Shown: positions 33,186 through 48,621, counted from the first letter of the stretch. The stretch: 64,000 nucleotides of DNA from Theocolax elegans (GCA_026168455.1 CM047426.1:30005058-30069057); one strand, 5' to 3'. Numbers and translations: made by a program. The notes: generated from the sequence alone by a model not told the origin.

Positions 33186-36100
33186 ACTTATTTGATTATT
33201 GAAACTGAAAAGTTCACTACTGATTAGTGAACCATTAGATATCACTATAACAATTAGTGAAATTAATTATATTGAACAACACAATATTATAGTAAAATTT
33301 GACACAGTTAAAATTAAAAATAGTTTATTAATACAATTAGCGAAATTTTTACTATTTTAACTTTATAAACCACTAATTAATATGAAAATTTTATTAATTT
33401 CATAATTCATAGTGAAAAAATGTTTTACGTAAAGTTTGTTATTAATCATTTCCTAGCGATTTTTATAAAAACGGATAATTTATCCTTAAAATATTATTAT
33501 ATTCCATTTCTGTTATATTTATCTATTTTATGTAGAAAAAACGTTTCGAAGTAGGTATTGATGTGTAAGATATCTTTTCGAAATTATATCTGAATTATAT
33601 TATTAGTTAGGATTCAGAAAAAAATGCTGGCTTTTTTTGGCTTTTCGCCTTGAAATCACATAAAATACGTACGACAACACAGCGGCGTTTTATGGGTTTA
33701 AAAGGAGAGTGAAAAGAACACTTTTATAAAATAAGTGATTTGGTTTGTACCTTGTTTACCAATATTATTATTTCACAATAAAATAAAATATGAACTGATA
33801 ATAAAATAAAAGCAGATAAATAATTGTAATGAATTATTAATCAAATTAAATTGTAGGATAACCCAGACAGAGTTTTTGGCTGATGGGAATTTTAGAGGAA
33901 GATGGAAAGTTAAGATAGAGTTTATATAGTATTGGCGATTACAATATTTTTTCGAAATGAAACATTTTTTATTATTTTAATAAAATTCTAAGATTTCTAA
34001 TATTTTTAATATAACCTCATCTCCTAGCTCACTAAGTTATTTCGATGTGATCGAGTAAATAATTAATTATAATTATAAACTTTAAAACCTCGTTTTAGCA
34101 AAATAAAAAATTTATTCTTATTAATTTTATTTTTAAAAGTTGAAAGAAACAGAAACGTAAACTAAATTTAATTGCGTTAACAGTGATAAATTAGTCTAAC
34201 AAGCATTAGAAATCTCATACTATTTCGTTAATCTTCGAAAGAAGTTGGGATTTTGACATATACGTTCACCAGTCGGAGGTTTTTCTTGGTGCAAAAGCAT
34301 ATCTTGGTTTGCCTGTCCTTTCGAGATAATTTCTTCCCCTTTCCTTAGAAAGTCCCTTTCGCCCCCTTCGGATATCGCCTTTCCGAGGCTCAACCCCTTC
34401 CCTCCCCGATTCTCTCAATATCTAGTCGCGTTCGTTCGCGCTTATAGCCGAAATGGAAAGGGTTTTCGGGGTTCAGAAGGGCTGCGGGGTTATAATGAAA
34501 TATAGCCTCCGTTCCGCTTCGTATAAGACTGCATTAAGATTATACCTAACACTCTCTGGGCCGAGCGAAGGGCTGCCATTCGCGGGGTTATGCGGTGCGT
34601 GTGCTTAGAGTAAAATAAGCGGAAGGGAGAGAAGAGCTGTTGCGAATTAAGACACACCTCGCACTGTTCGAGCTTGATGTAATGGAGCTTGCAAAACTAG
34701 TTGCTACTTATGCTATTTTAACCATAGTTTTTGCTTTTGAAAAAGTGACAAATAATTTCCAATTAGTAAATTTTTGTTCCTTGAATGTTATGCAAATTCA
34801 TTCGGAAATACTTACATGCAAAGTCGTGGCTTATGAATAGAACCGACGTTTTTGTCACAAGAAAATACATCGTACTTAATTCAATTATTCTCTAAATAAT
34901 TCAATTTTTTTGTTAAATTTTAAATATTTTTATAGCATCAATCTCAAAATGTGTCTTCTATTAATTACATATTATTTTATCAAGATTTTGCAAGTAAATA
35001 TTTCCCAACCATCCTCAAACATGAAATTTCTTTTATGCTAAAAGTTACTCATGTTAAAGATTAAATAATATTTAGATACAACAGTGATATTAAAATATTA
35101 ATAAATAATTAACAATAACTCGAACACTATTAGTGAAGTTTTAATAATAATTATTAAATGATATTTCGATTTGTAGTTACGAGCGGTAATGTAGAATGAC
35201 TTGCCCTAATGTATTTATTTCAAAAAGTAAAATAAATAATGAAAATTGTCGAGAATCTACATTTATTATTTTCTTTGTAAATATTATAAATAAAATTAAA
35301 ATGCACATTGGTAGTAACAATCATAATATACAAACTATATTTAAAATTCAGTAATTATAAATATACTTACTGTTCATTTACCAGTGTGAAGGGCGCTTGA
35401 AGATGTAGATGGGTATATGTCCGTGGTAAAGGAAAAAGAGTGAGAGAGAGAGAGAAATAGAGAGAGAGAGAGGAGAGGGGGGGGGCAGAAAGTAAGAGAG
35501 TGGGAGAAAATGGAAGGGATAGATATAGAGTGAGGCTAAAGGGGTATACGGGATTCCTCCTACAGTGTTTTAATCAAGCCGGATTTGCTGCGGCAAGTCC
35601 CGCGCGCTTCCAACTTTCATTTTAACCTTAGCCCTCTCTCTTTCTCTGCTTCTCTCGGTTTCCGGTGAGTCTTTCCCCGATACAGGGAACCAGCATCGCT
35701 TTTCCTCCTTGCTCTCTATCCCATAAGACGAGATTTCGATATTCCGCGAGAGCTTGCATTAAAACGTTCTTCTCAAGTTCGCCCTGGTGGAAAGCGACGA
35801 AAACGGTGTCGAACGCTATTTAGATTGTGCTTACCACTTCCATCTAGTATTCCGCCCTGGTATTAGTTTCTCTTTTACTATCAAGATTCTCTGCAATTTT
35901 TTTAGCGAACGGAAAATAACGATATTTCTTATTAGTTCATACAATCACCAATGTTTGCAAATTATTTATGTAAAGTCGACATATATAAAAAATACTTTAG
36001 ATTTTTTGTTTGATATAAGTAACGAGTTGAATATTTTTCTGTAGCATTTAATTGGTTACGCAAATATTTCTACGCTCTCTTGTGCTATAGAAGAAAAATA

Positions 36101-37681
36101 AGCGTCATTTGCAATTTGCGTAAAGAGAATTTTGTAACGTAAGGGTTAGATCTGATGATCGTGTTAACTCGTCACATATATAACGAAAGAATAAGAGGTA
36201 AAAAAAGGTTTCACCGAGTTATTTGAATCTCGTCTCACGGCTGCTGGTCGGTCGACTCGCGACAATGGCGAGTTTATTTCCGGGCCGGCTGGAGCTACAA
36301 TCTAGGCACTATACAGTAATTAAATTCCCAAACCAGCGAGCGGCTGGATTCTGGAGGAGTGGGAGCGTGCCCTGGAAACTTTGGCATATTGCATATATAC
36401 TGACCACCGCTCCTTACAGCCTGGCGTCCGCCTCCCCCTGCTAACCCCTCTCTTCGTAAACCATCTTCTCTCAAGCTCGGGAACCGCATCGAGGGAGCCG
36501 TAAACGCCATATTATTTGCCATATGCCTCCTTTCGGTCCAAGCTTTTCCTCCTGTGCACCGCAAGCCACCCTTACCTACGAGGCTTCTGGAATAAATGAT
36601 TTTCGCCTGTACAAGCCAGAATAATGGATTGGCTTTTCGACCAGGAAGCCTTCTCTTACGTTGCTCTTGCGTGTCTTCTTTACTCTGATACGGTATGTAA
36701 AATTAAATTGACAATTATTTATAATGTATTTATCAATACCATCAAATAGCACACGTTTTAGTCAAAATACGAATCACTCTTTTTTTCAATCATTTACGAT
36801 TCATACTATATCTTGTTATTGTTTATAAATATTATAATATGGTGACATAAACGCTTTTATTTTTTAATAAAACACACACACGCACTCACACGTGTACGAT
36901 GATTTATATTATTTTTATATTTACATACGTACAAAGCAATTTTGAAGTTGTATAAAATAATCATGTGATTACTTTAATGTTATCAAATATATACATAAGA
37001 GAGTAAAATAAAACTTTAAATTTGAAACGAGAAATAAGAGCTACTTTAGGAATATTACAGCATTATTAATTATTGTTGCACAGTAATGAAGTAAAAGTAA
37101 GTCGCTATCGATTAATTAAGTGTACTATATAATTTAATTTATCGTAAACTGTATTAGTAATATTTTGTAATGATGAGACGTAAGAGTTAAGATGATCAAA
37201 AGAAAACCTTTAACGAGTAAAACCTTTTACTGAAACTCGATGACTAGGAAAGGGTCAAAGGGGTAAGTGAAATTAATAAAATCGAATTTTCGTGAGATCC
37301 CATGGGTCTCGTATGTTCAGAATATTATGCGCTGAATTTCATGCTTGTGAATACGTGACTTTTAGAAGATGTGTGAAATTCATAGGAAGAAATGCATTTC
37401 ATCATCATCATATACCTATATTACTGACGGAGAAAAATGAATGATTAAAAATTAACGTGAAATCACACACTGCTTTCATTAAATTTTAAATATTTTCAAA
37501 AATGTTTTAAAAATTCACTAATTTTAAATATTATTAGAAAATGTAATAAAGTTTGCTATAAAATTTATAATTTGTATTATAGTTCATTACATGTTTACCA
37601 TAAACTGAAGTAAATTTAGAATGTGCCGGTCTGTGATATATCATTATTAAAGAATAAATTGTTAATACAATATGTTTCTCC

Positions 37682-37731
<50 letters not shown>

Positions 37732-40700
37732 ATTTGGTTATGCAGACGATCAAATAATAATGCTATCGTTGAGAGATGTGCGCAGTCATTGAAAAAAAAT
37801 AACTGCCCTCTAATTGCAGTGTAATAACCGCAAATTTTGAAATCGATCCAAGAAATGCTTGCTCGAACGAGCCTCGCACATTCCGTTTACGAAACGCTTT
37901 GAAGAGCGAAACCCATTCACGAAGCATTAACGATCTTTCGCGCGTTCTTCGACGGGTGTTATTGCCTCGTGACACGCGTCTTCCCACTCGTGGCTATCAA
38001 ATGCTCTCTACGACGAAATAGTTTTGTCCAGTTAGTCGAGGGTTGGTTTGGTTTACGAATCCTACGATCAAGTTCATGAATTTTTCGTCGATATCGTCTA
38101 TTTGATGTACCGGTGGTAGCTCGCGCGGTATACGATCGTCCGAGGCATACGCGGAGGTTTCAGTAGTTTCGGTCGATTTTACGTCGGCCCTACGACAAAT
38201 AATTCCGCGGGACGTCGAATCGCCGTCATTGTCGGCTCATAAATATAACTGCGCGCGTGTTTCCCCGGGCTGGCTAAAGCTCCCTAGGTTTAGACCGTAA
38301 ACCCTCGGTAATTATTCACCCATCGTTAAATCGCTCGCCTACACGGCAGTAACAACTTCCGCGGAGCGACGCGTCGCTAATTGTTTAGCTTCGGGCTTTT
38401 TTGTTCCGCTTTCCCAGGTGTTTCAGAAATTGAAGGAATTTTCGAGAGACTTGTCGATGAGATGTGAATGCTGCTCGTTCAATTCGACCGAATAATTTAG
38501 CGATAGATATCCACTTTTCCGAATATTTTGTAGTAAAAGCGGTTTCATCGTTCTTTAGTTGATGCACTATTCCGTCATTAAAATTCATTTGGATATTCTG
38601 AAATACAACTAAATATTACATCCACATAACAGCAGTTACTTCGCTTTCCGCTTGGCTTTGTACAGACATTTTATTTTCTATTAACTATTATTAACTATGA
38701 AATTTTTTAAAACTATTAAGTGGTACTACCACTATATTAAATCTCAAAAACATTTATAATATTAGAAACGTACACGATAAGTAAAATAAACGTTTGTTAA
38801 ACCATACGTTTAAAGTTAAATAATAAATAGTTAATTATAATTTTAATTGTTTTACCCATTTGTGAAGTGTATTAATTAAATGGAATCTTCAGTTTAGTAT
38901 TCGTTAATTTTTGTGCGACTTTTAATGAAAAGATACGCATGACTCGTTAAATGACATTCTTCAGAAAGTTCGTCTCATTCTCGGTAATTACAAGGGGAAA
39001 TGAGGCTCTTATACTGATGTGACGAATGCTATTTACTGTTTACAAGCGCAACGACGCACTGGTATGCGGAAGCTTTATTGTGATTAGCCTAATTTTATTA
39101 AAAAAACCAATCGCTTGAAATATTTTCAAGTTCTGCGATCATCCAATGCTTAGTTTGTTGTATTACAATCGTGACTAGTATTTATGTTGACTAAGACTAA
39201 TTATATTCGGATAATTTTGGCATAGATATCGTGTCTTTTAAGTATATCTGATTTAAATATACGTAAGCAATATAGCTAGAAGCGCGAGTTAAAAAAATAT
39301 ACACGTTAATTTAACATTTGACTAACATGAATTTTGTCGCACTATATCTGCCTATAACTTACACCGCGTTTAATCTAGCAGTTTAATTTCTACATAAATA
39401 TGTAAATTGTTCAACATGAAATGCGATCCATTTTATCTCGGACTGTCGTCCACATTTTGACGAAAGTAACATTTATCTCATTGGTACTATATATAAGGTA
39501 TAATCCGAAAATTCGTACCCAAAAAGTAACTAAGTAAGTTTTACCTCTAAAGTCAGAAGTTTCGAAGCGGTCGCCTTTATCCTTATCCGAGATCTTAGGT
39601 TTGTCTCCGCTCCGCAAGGATTCCCTCCACCCCCGCCCCCCTCGGTATAGTCTATGTTTTAGCATATACGTACAGGACGGGACGGAGGTTCGAACTTTCG
39701 ATTTATGGGTCCTTGGGGTGCGGGTGTTCGCTCTACCCACCGCCTGTGGTCAGAGTGACAGGGTGGGTGATTAGGTGTGCACAATATTCCGCGTCCAAAG
39801 CAGCACCTGCGCCGCACGTTCATTGATCATGAGATGTACCGGCCGTAAGAATATATTCTGGGTTTGAGATCAATGGGGATGGATTGTTGTTGCTAAGAAA
39901 AATTGAATGATTGAATTCTCCAACACCTGAAACATTGAAATAATAGACCGCAGTAAAAGAAAGTTTTTAAGTTTATGTCATTTTTTACTAGACGAAAAGT
40001 ATACGAGTATATTTAGATCTCTCATTTCTGACTCTCTTTTCAGACTATACTATAATTTAATTTAATCAATCTCTTAATTGATACATTTTAATGAAATAAA
40101 ACATTTTGATTATCTTATTTCTAAAACTTTTTTTACTGGCAGGTAATAATTATTTTAAAGCATAATTCAATAAGAACATTGTAATAAAATTACAATATAT
40201 GTATAGGTAGAAATAAAAGTAGAAATCAGTATACATCTTTCGCTATATAAAAATTGATTAGTATGAGTCCTTTGTATGCTAATGGTGGTTGCGATTTGAT
40301 TCTTTGCAGTTTAAATAATATTCGCATTCTATTATTACCGAGAAGAAAGTTGAAAAACGTAGAAATAATGTGACGCGTAATAAAATCTCGCTCGGTGTTA
40401 TGAAAGTCTAAGAAAACTTTGGTAGCGCAAACTTACTTCGCCAAAGCTGTGAGACGTTACTATTTAGAGGTCAAGTTTAAGGAGCCGTGCTGCGTCCTTG
40501 GATTCTCTCTCTCTCCCTCTTTCACACACTCTGGGAAACTTTATGGTCAGATCAAATGGGTGCGAGCTTCCACAAGATGCCAAAAGCTCCTCGAAAGCAT
40601 GACTTAGTGCTAGACTACGTAAGATCTTACCGTCGTTAATACAAAGTGGAACGAGCAAATACGATCCAAGAGTTGGTTGTGTCATAGAGACGTAGTCGAT

Positions 40701-41140
40701 TGTCAACACTTTCAATAAGCCTGCAGTAGTTTCTGTATGTACTAGTTGCGGATGAGGACGCCAAATTTAAATGGACGATCTTTAATTATATGTCCTAACT
40801 AATTTAAATTTCATTCGCATTTAAAAATATTATAAATGTTCTTTATGTCTCTCAAATTGTGAAACTTTAAATATCTTTTTGTAGATTATAAATATCTATT
40901 TATAAGCTAATTGTTTATGTATTATATATGTAAAATAAATTTTTACATGAATAATATACTTACTTTAAATTATTAGATTTAGATTTATACATACATTTCA
41001 TACTTGTATCCTCTTAAATCGTATTTGTACATGGTATATGAAAATTATTCAATACCATAAATAGAAAATAAAACAAGAGAGAAATCAAAGTATTACCTAC
41101 AGTAGGATTCAGAAATAATTTAAGATGGATTACTTATAAA
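33186..41140. other. Non-coding AT-rich DNA with GC islands and microsatellites
   Basis: GA repeats at about 35,437-35,480 and a pure TA tract at about 37,684-37,730. GC-rich islands lie at 34,300-34,620, 35,560-35,830, 36,220-36,560, 37,850-38,400, 39,600-39,860 and 40,380-40,740. The islands have several overlapping open frames but no splice-supported exon or known domain, and could be conserved regulatory DNA of a large gene. Confidence 0.45.
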
Positions 41141-41362
41141 TAGCGTGTTTATTGTTACATTCACTCTACTCAATTTCGCTCGAACATGGTAAAAAATTAA
41201 CAATAAATCGTGATGAAATAAAAAATAAGAATAAGGTGGTCGATATATAAATACATGCAAGACGCGTCAAGATGTCTTATAGAACGCAATATCTCCGATG
41301 ATGTACTTATAATTACTTATCTCCAATATGCCTTATGAGCAGTACGACTCGATTTTGTTGCC

Positions 41363-41480
41363 TCATCGCTCGGGGATGTGGTTTTTCATCTTGCTCTTCG
41401 AGTCCTGGTATACGATGATGATGTCGTGGCGGATTATACGATCTCCTTCTATTAGGTATCTCTGAACGTCATGTGTCTCC
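41363..41480 (-). CDS. Candidate last exon of an unidentified gene
   Basis: A CCCATTCTTAG acceptor precedes a 118-bp exon ending in TGA (41,363-41,365). It encodes HDVQRYLIEGDRIIRHDIII, then VYQDSKSKMKNHIPER. Codons are strongly C/G-ending (CGC CAC GAC ATC ATC ATC, TAC CAG GAC TCG AAG AGC AAG) in very AT-rich surroundings, as in a constrained, highly expressed gene. An AATAAA lies about 210 bp downstream (complement of TTTATT near 41,148). No upstream exon is visible, which suggests long introns. The family was not recognised. The longer plus-strand frame at 41,471-41,704 is a shadow. Confidence 0.45.
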
Positions 41481-41489
41481 CTAAGAATG

Positions 41490-44400
41490 GGTCAGGTAGG
41501 TTGTTGGTGCGTCCGTCTCCTTTGAAGGTTCCCGAACAAGAGAGCGAGCATCTTCCTCGCGAATTCACACAAGAATTGACGCGCCCCCAGTCTTATCGAA
41601 ACTCTGGATCCTTACATTATCGAATCAAAATATCGTTCATACCACTATATATTTATATACATACAGATATGACGTGTATCGTTACATACTTTAAAACTAA
41701 TTGAATTTCAATGTATTTTAATGATTTATGAAGAATTAAAATTCGTATTGTTCGAGTAAGGCATTTATTTTAATTTGTATATTTACATACAGACAGTATT
41801 TTTGAAAGTCTATTCTATAGCTGCTTGATAATGAATTAAATTTAAGATAATGATAAATAGTTATATTAAAATTTAGCAAAGTTGGGCAAATCTTTAAGAA
41901 TAATCATATTTCACTTAACATTGAATACATAATGTTACAATAATTATACACGTTTCATTTAAACATATATTTTTAGAGTAAATTATTAACTATTTATAAT
42001 AATGTGATTCTTTTAAATCGATGAATTTAACAAGTAGTAAAACTCATAAAACCTCGTATAACAAACCGTTGTATGTGGTATTCTAAATTTATATCAAATT
42101 TACTTGTTCATTATTTTAATATTTTTAAAAACTATTATAAGCTAACTACAAATTAATTTTGAATCTGTAATTTTGCTATAGCTTGCAGTAACATAAATTC
42201 AGAAATGTTTCTGTAACTAATCAGTACATAAATAATAATAGTGAGCTAAAGAGAAATGTATAGTAGTTATTATTTATGAAGCATTCAATATGAAATAAGT
42301 CAGTGAAAATTTTTAAATTATTGATATACAGGGAAATGATACTTTTCTTTATCTAGGATTAATCAAAAATGTTTAGATTTGTAACATAAATATATATATA
42401 GAGAATTACTAAAAACACATAAATTTTGTCATTTTACATTAATATGACTAATTTTCATGACCATATAATTCAAAATATGTGGATCCTTCAGAGGAATCGA
42501 TATATATCTGCTGATAAAATATTTTTACCTATCGAACTATAACTACAAATTGTCTAATAACATGTAGTACCAAACCTTGTTGCGTAATTGAATAATCTTA
42601 ACGCATACAAAAAAGTAGAGACGAAAAAGTATTCTCGATATTTATTTAAAGGATATATTTTGAATTGGCATAAAGTTAAAGAAAAGGCATTGTCTTAGCA
42701 AATATTGGAGTGTCCAAATAAAAGGTTGAAATCGGCACGTGTATGTGATCGGAAATAAAAATGGGATTGGTAATGCGGTCAATTAGGAACCCCTATGCTC
42801 GACGCTCGACCTTTCTTATTTTCCCTCTGCTACCCATATCGAGATAGTAGCGTAACAACCCACATGTCGTGGGTGCATTCGCACGTGAATATTTGCCTAA
42901 GTGATTGCCTCTCGGCTTTAAGATGCTCCTCGCGTGAGGACCATTCGAACGACCCGTCGCGGCTCGAGACCGCCTCCAGCTTCCGCTCACGGGTGCAACT
43001 TTGTACTTCAATTCGCGAAAGTCCTGAATGCGTGTGTACCTTTCGTACAACTTGCCTCTCGCCTCGTATAATATCGCACTATCCGTCTATCCGTCTTTCT
43101 CTCTTCTCGTTCTCTTACGTGCGGTCCGTCGGTCGAGCGAAATAAAGAGGGTAGAAAGGTTTCTGGCGCGTAAAAAGGGGGTTCGTGTTAAACTAACATT
43201 TAATTTGTAGCGTTGAATTACTGAAACTTGTAGGAGAGGAATTTGGCTTTTAGGATTTGAAACATTGGCTCGGGAGATGATTTATTTGTTATACGTTATT
43301 ACATATACTAAATAATGGGGTGTAGGAAAGTTTGAACATTCGGGTTTCAAATTTTACCTCACAAATTTTATTAATCTTTTTCTATTACATAAATCATTTC
43401 AACGTATAATGTAGATTTTGTAAAAAATTTACAGAATTATTTAATAGCAATGCTTAATGTCATTTAGAAAGTCTATATAATTATATGCAATACAATTATA
43501 TTAAAATTAGTCAAACGTTGTATTAACTTATGTGTGTCAGAGTACCAGTCCATGCGATTAGTGTAACAATATAATACTTTCTGAATTTAAAATTTTTAAA
43601 TGTAAAAAATAAACGTGAAAATTTTTATGTAAATTAGCGATTTACATCAAATTTTTGAATGGGACGATCGAGATTGAAAACTTGCGACCCGCCCACAACT
43701 GGTTCTTGACGTGTAAGAAATGTTACAAAGTTATAAATAAAATAACAATCGAAAACCACATTAATCCAACTAGTATTTATTATTTTTTGAACTTTGCGTT
43801 AATGAATTTGTTTTTTAGCTATAAAATAAATATACAGAATATAGAAATGTAAATAAAATAGCGCGCATATGGAATGTGATAAAACAATCAATTCTTAGCA
43901 TTATAAATCTTGAAATATAAATTAATTTAAATGCTCATTTGTCCGTACTTAAGGGTGTATTATCGTTATAAATTTCACGATGATGAATGAAAATAAAATC
44001 GCAAGAAAAAAAAGAATGCAAGAGAATTCAAGATACAGAAAATCCGTAAATTTTCGAGCGGTGCGGTCACGTGATTCCGAGGGATATCTTATTTCTCTGC
44101 TGTGGCATACATCATGGATGTTTCAACGTTCAGTGCGTGGTCCCCATTGCTCGAATGAATGTAGCGAGGATAATTCTGAACTGGCTGTGCCGCGCGAAAA
44201 ACCGAGGGTGCGGAGCCGCACTGGATCTTGCACTCGCATCATTGGGGGAAAGAAAGTTGCTTTGCTTGGCAAACGTTTAAGAGACAGAAGACAGCTAGAT
44301 AACGAACGAGAAAAAAAAGAAGAAAAAAGAATATGCTAGAAAAGAATGGGCGTGAGAGCGAGATAAAGGAAATACAGATTAAGGGACTTTAATCGGTATT

Positions 44401-47400
44401 AGAGTTCCATACTCGAGGTATACATTTTTTTTAATTTTACTATTTTAAATACAAGTGCAGGTTTAAAGTAAATTTATTTTTTTCGTGTAGTTTGATGAGC
44501 AAAATATTAAAAGGGTTGCATTTTTAGTTGCTGGGTAAAAAAATTGAAAAAACTGGGTAGTGTTATTGGTAATAAAAGGTTGTTCTATAAAACTGCAAAT
44601 ATTAATGTAATATTATAGTTTTATTATATCAATACGGGATGCTTTTATCAGAATCTACAATTTGTGTAATATTTTTTCGTTGTCATAAGGAATACATAGA
44701 CTTTAAAACTTCTAGATTATATTAGAATTTTTAGAATAGAACATCAATTTTATTATATAATTAAATTCACAGCCTAAAAATTGGGTGGAAAACACAATTT
44801 AAATAACGAACGTATTCGTCTAAAATTCTTTGAAACAATAATTGCATGCCCAATAATTATGCTAAAATTCACTATTCTTATATATATATATATAGAAACG
44901 AGGAAAAAAGGGAAGTATGCGCGTGAGATTGCAATAGTGTATAAAAACATAGGGATAAAAAATGTATAGTAATCAAGAGACAAGAGGTAAATAAGTAGAA
45001 TGATAATCCAAGAAAAAAAATAGATAAAGATAAGGGATACCGTGTCAGAAAAACGAAAGGGAGTAGGAATAAAAAAAGTAAAGGAAAAAGAATAAGCAGT
45101 GGATCCCATCGTGCCGCACCGCCGCCGCCGACGAAGGCAAGATCAGTACATTACAGATAAAGTGGGAGAGACCCTCCCTGGACTTTTTTAAGTCATAAAT
45201 CCTTACGGCCGAGAAGTGTTTGCTGAACTGGTTCCTTCCTTCCTAACTCAATTGCTCCGCGCGCCGCTGCGTGATCTACGGCACAGGGCCCCGACCTTCT
45301 ATCCCCGAAATCACGGATTCGTTCGTTCGCTCGCTTGCACGCTCAAGTCCTCCTGCCCCGGATTTTACCTCCGAGCTGCTCTCCCATTCCTTCTTTCTTT
45401 TCTTATATTCCAAAGTTCGCTTTGGCTTTCGAAAAGGTGTTCCATAAAACTGATACGCTTTATTTGAAATTACCTTTTATTGAACGTTTTCTTGGCTCAC
45501 GTTCACTCGGGATTTTGGTTATAAAATTGTCTGATCTATAAGAACATCTAATGCAAATTATTGGATTATTTCATAAGCTGATTATAACTTCGGATGTTTA
45601 CGCAAATTCTAAAAATCTGTTACGTTATTTATTTCCAAATGTAATGAGTATAAATATACATATTATACCAAGTGGAAAATAAATTGATATGCAAACATTT
45701 ATAATCAGCTTTTGTTTGTATCAATATCTGATGTAGGCAATAAAAATTTTAAGAAATCGCAATACGAAGTAGTGGAAAATTGAAAAGCAATAATTCACCG
45801 TATAGCTCAAACCACTTTTTACGTAAGTATCGATGTGTAATGAAAGCATACATAAAAACGTTATTATTGTCTTGATATTAACTCCATTGAATAGTTTTCT
45901 TTTGTGATGTTTACTTTAAAATACAATAAAAATAATAAAAGTAGTTTAACACTTTTGTATTATCTTTTCGTAGAAACTGTAATAGTGTATAGAAAATAAA
46001 ACAACGGTATCATGCATAACGAGACTTTGCGCACTCGCGCATTCGAAAAACAATGGCAAAAGCTTGGACTCTGTTGCGTGCGGAGAGCCTCCGAAGGGGG
46101 CAATATTCCGCGGAGTTCCCAAGTTAAATACATTACTGTGCACTGTCGCGGGGAATATTGTGTCCTTTTATCTCAAACCACCGTGGCGTGGTGGGCAAGG
46201 CTCTTCGCGAACACTGTATAGCTTAAAAAGCAGAGGAAAAAAAATAGAATACAAACAGGGAGAAGTAGACATGGCAAACCGAATGAGAAAGCTCAGCGAG
46301 AGCGAGAGAGAGAGAGAGAGTGAGAGAGAGAGAGAGAGTGAGAGAGGCGATTGTGACCAAAGAAATGGTGGAGGTAGAGGAGAAGAGAGAGGGAATCATC
46401 CCCAATCTCCTGAGAGACAAACGGCGTTCCACAGAAACGGAGGAGGAGACTTTCTATCTTTTCAGCATTGTCAGGAGGTGGAAGGTAGGGTCACGCTTCT
46501 TGCAAAACCATAAAGAGGATTCCCCGTCATTAAATCGTTTTCCTGGGTACGGGTACGCGCTCAGAGAACCGATTTGTGTTTTTCTCTTCGTCCGACCGAC
46601 GTTACTGGTGGCTCGAATTAGTTACAGAAGCGTAAACACCTTCTCTCCCATACCCTAGATGGAATATAGAATAACACCTTTTCTTCCATACACACTCTTC
46701 GAGCCTACATATACATATACTTATGTTTGTGTAGCTGAGTGAACTTTCATTTTCCTTGAGTACCCGGACATAGTAATAATTAGATTATCTATTTATTTAT
46801 ATTACATACACATGTCATCTAACGTAAATATAATAATAATTCAGACAAAGTAATCAGTATATTATTATTAGTAAACAACAACTGTTCTGTTTTCAGTTAT
46901 TTCACTCATAAAAAGATTGCTTTTGATAAAGAAACTTTTTTAACAATTTATTTACATAGTTTTTGAGATACTGGTCAGATTTTCAATATTTCAGTACGGA
47001 CATTTAACAGAATTAATGGATTATTAAGTTTTTTTATTGAATTTATTAGCGAATTTAAAAATTAGACAAAATGCGTAATCTTCCTGATGGAATAAAATAC
47101 ATAAAATACCGAAACCAATACTTATAGTCTACTACATTGTTTTTACAAATAACAATTGCTATTTACTAGTTCACGTAAAAATAGTGAATGATAATTTTGG
47201 TTATTTTCAAGTACAATTAAGAGAAAATACATAAACATATGTTAATAGAATATACGAACTTTATTGATTATAAAATAAAAGTAAATAAAGTACTATATGA
47301 ATGATAATAAAAAGTAAGTGAAAAATAACAAAATAGAATAGTAAAAACGTCAAGTTACGGTAGAAAATGTAGATACAAAGTGCAAGCAATATTATCATAT

Positions 47401-47550
47401 GCCTGTGATAGTTGAAAGTCTAGCATCCTCACTTCATTATCCGTAAAATTTGCGATTCGAGGATCTGGGAAACGGTGCCGAAGGCGAAGGGGCACCCGAT
47501 GTCCAAGCTATAACAGCCTTTTCCGAGCCTCTCAAGTCGAAAACGAAGGA
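41490..47550. other. Non-coding DNA with CpG-rich islands and a GA repeat
   Basis: GC-rich islands at 42,780-43,170, 44,050-44,330, 45,100-45,460 and 46,010-46,650, the last with a GA repeat at about 46,297-46,345. The open frames in the islands overlap on both strands and lack splice context. The rest is AT-rich. If the 41,363 exon is real, this is probably its upstream intron. Confidence 0.4.
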
Positions 47551-47552
47551 AA

Positions 47553-48567
47553 AGAAGAAAAAGTGAGCAGCAAAAAGGTAATATAAAAAGCAACAAAAAC
47601 TCTCGCATCCACACTTGCCTCCTACTATTGAGGGATCGAGCTTTGGGTTTCTCCTCAAGCGCAATACCGAGCGTGCATTGCGCGCACGTAGGTGTACACC
47701 CTCCGCCCTCCTTCTCCTCCGGTGTAGCGTGAGAGGAGAACTAGAGGAGCGAAGAGCAGCAGCAGCCACTGCTACTCCAAAGAAGAGGTGAACGGAGATG
47801 GAGAGAGAGAGAGATGGTGAGAGAGGAAGGGAGACGGAGAGGGAGAGGGAGAGGGAGAGAGTGAGAAAGGAGAAGAGCCGAGAAGAGAAGAGAGAGAATA
47901 TTGAGGTCAGCGCGTTTTTCCCCTGCGCGCTAAGGGCTTGCGCAGGAGTGGGCGGAGGTGGCGCACACACCGGGTCGAACCTCTCCGCTCTCACCGGGAA
48001 ACGAGACGATTGGGCTCGGCCGCGGAACGCCCCGGCGTGCGTGGGCGTCCGACGCCGCCTCCGACATTTTTTCACCCGTTTCCTCTGCCTTCGTTGCTCC
48101 TTTTTTTACTTCTCCTTTCGTTTTGCGCTCCTCACGGTTTTTTCGTTCTCGAGGCTTTTGCCACCGCCGTCGCCTCTTCTTATTTTCCCCTTTTTCCCGG
48201 AGCGGAGCTCTGCTCCTCTAGGATTCGCGCGACCCGAGCGTTGCTTCAAACTCCCTCGTACCTCTCTCCTCTCTCCTCTCTCCTCTCTCCTCTCTCCTCT
48301 CCTCTCTGCTCTCCTCTTTCCGCTCTTCGCTCTCCGCTTTCTCTGTCGCTCTCTTTTACTCTCTTGCTCGTTAGTTCGCTTTCTCTCCTATGCAACGTGA
48401 AGCTAGAGTGCGTCCCTCGCTTCTTTTTCCCTGGAAGCGCATGCACAGGGAGACGGTAATACGTTCTACCTTGATTTCGCTGCAAAAGAAGCACGGAATG
48501 ATCCTTTCGACGTGCGCTCGCTTTTCTCTTTTATCTCTCTCTCTCTCTCTCTTCACCCCCGCCCTCC

Positions 48568-48621
<54 letters not shown>

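Noticed and set aside
36220..36600. Possible promoter and first coding exon (ATG near 36,264)
   Set aside because: GC-rich and promoter-like, but the frame has no recognised domain and no clear donor, so it is listed only as a GC island.
47437..48459. Long open frames (up to 212 codons) in the GA/CT-rich duplicated block, and their twins at 50,580-51,314
   Set aside because: Several frames on both strands are open at once and translate to S/L/P/R-rich low-complexity sequence from microsatellites. No domain and no splice context.
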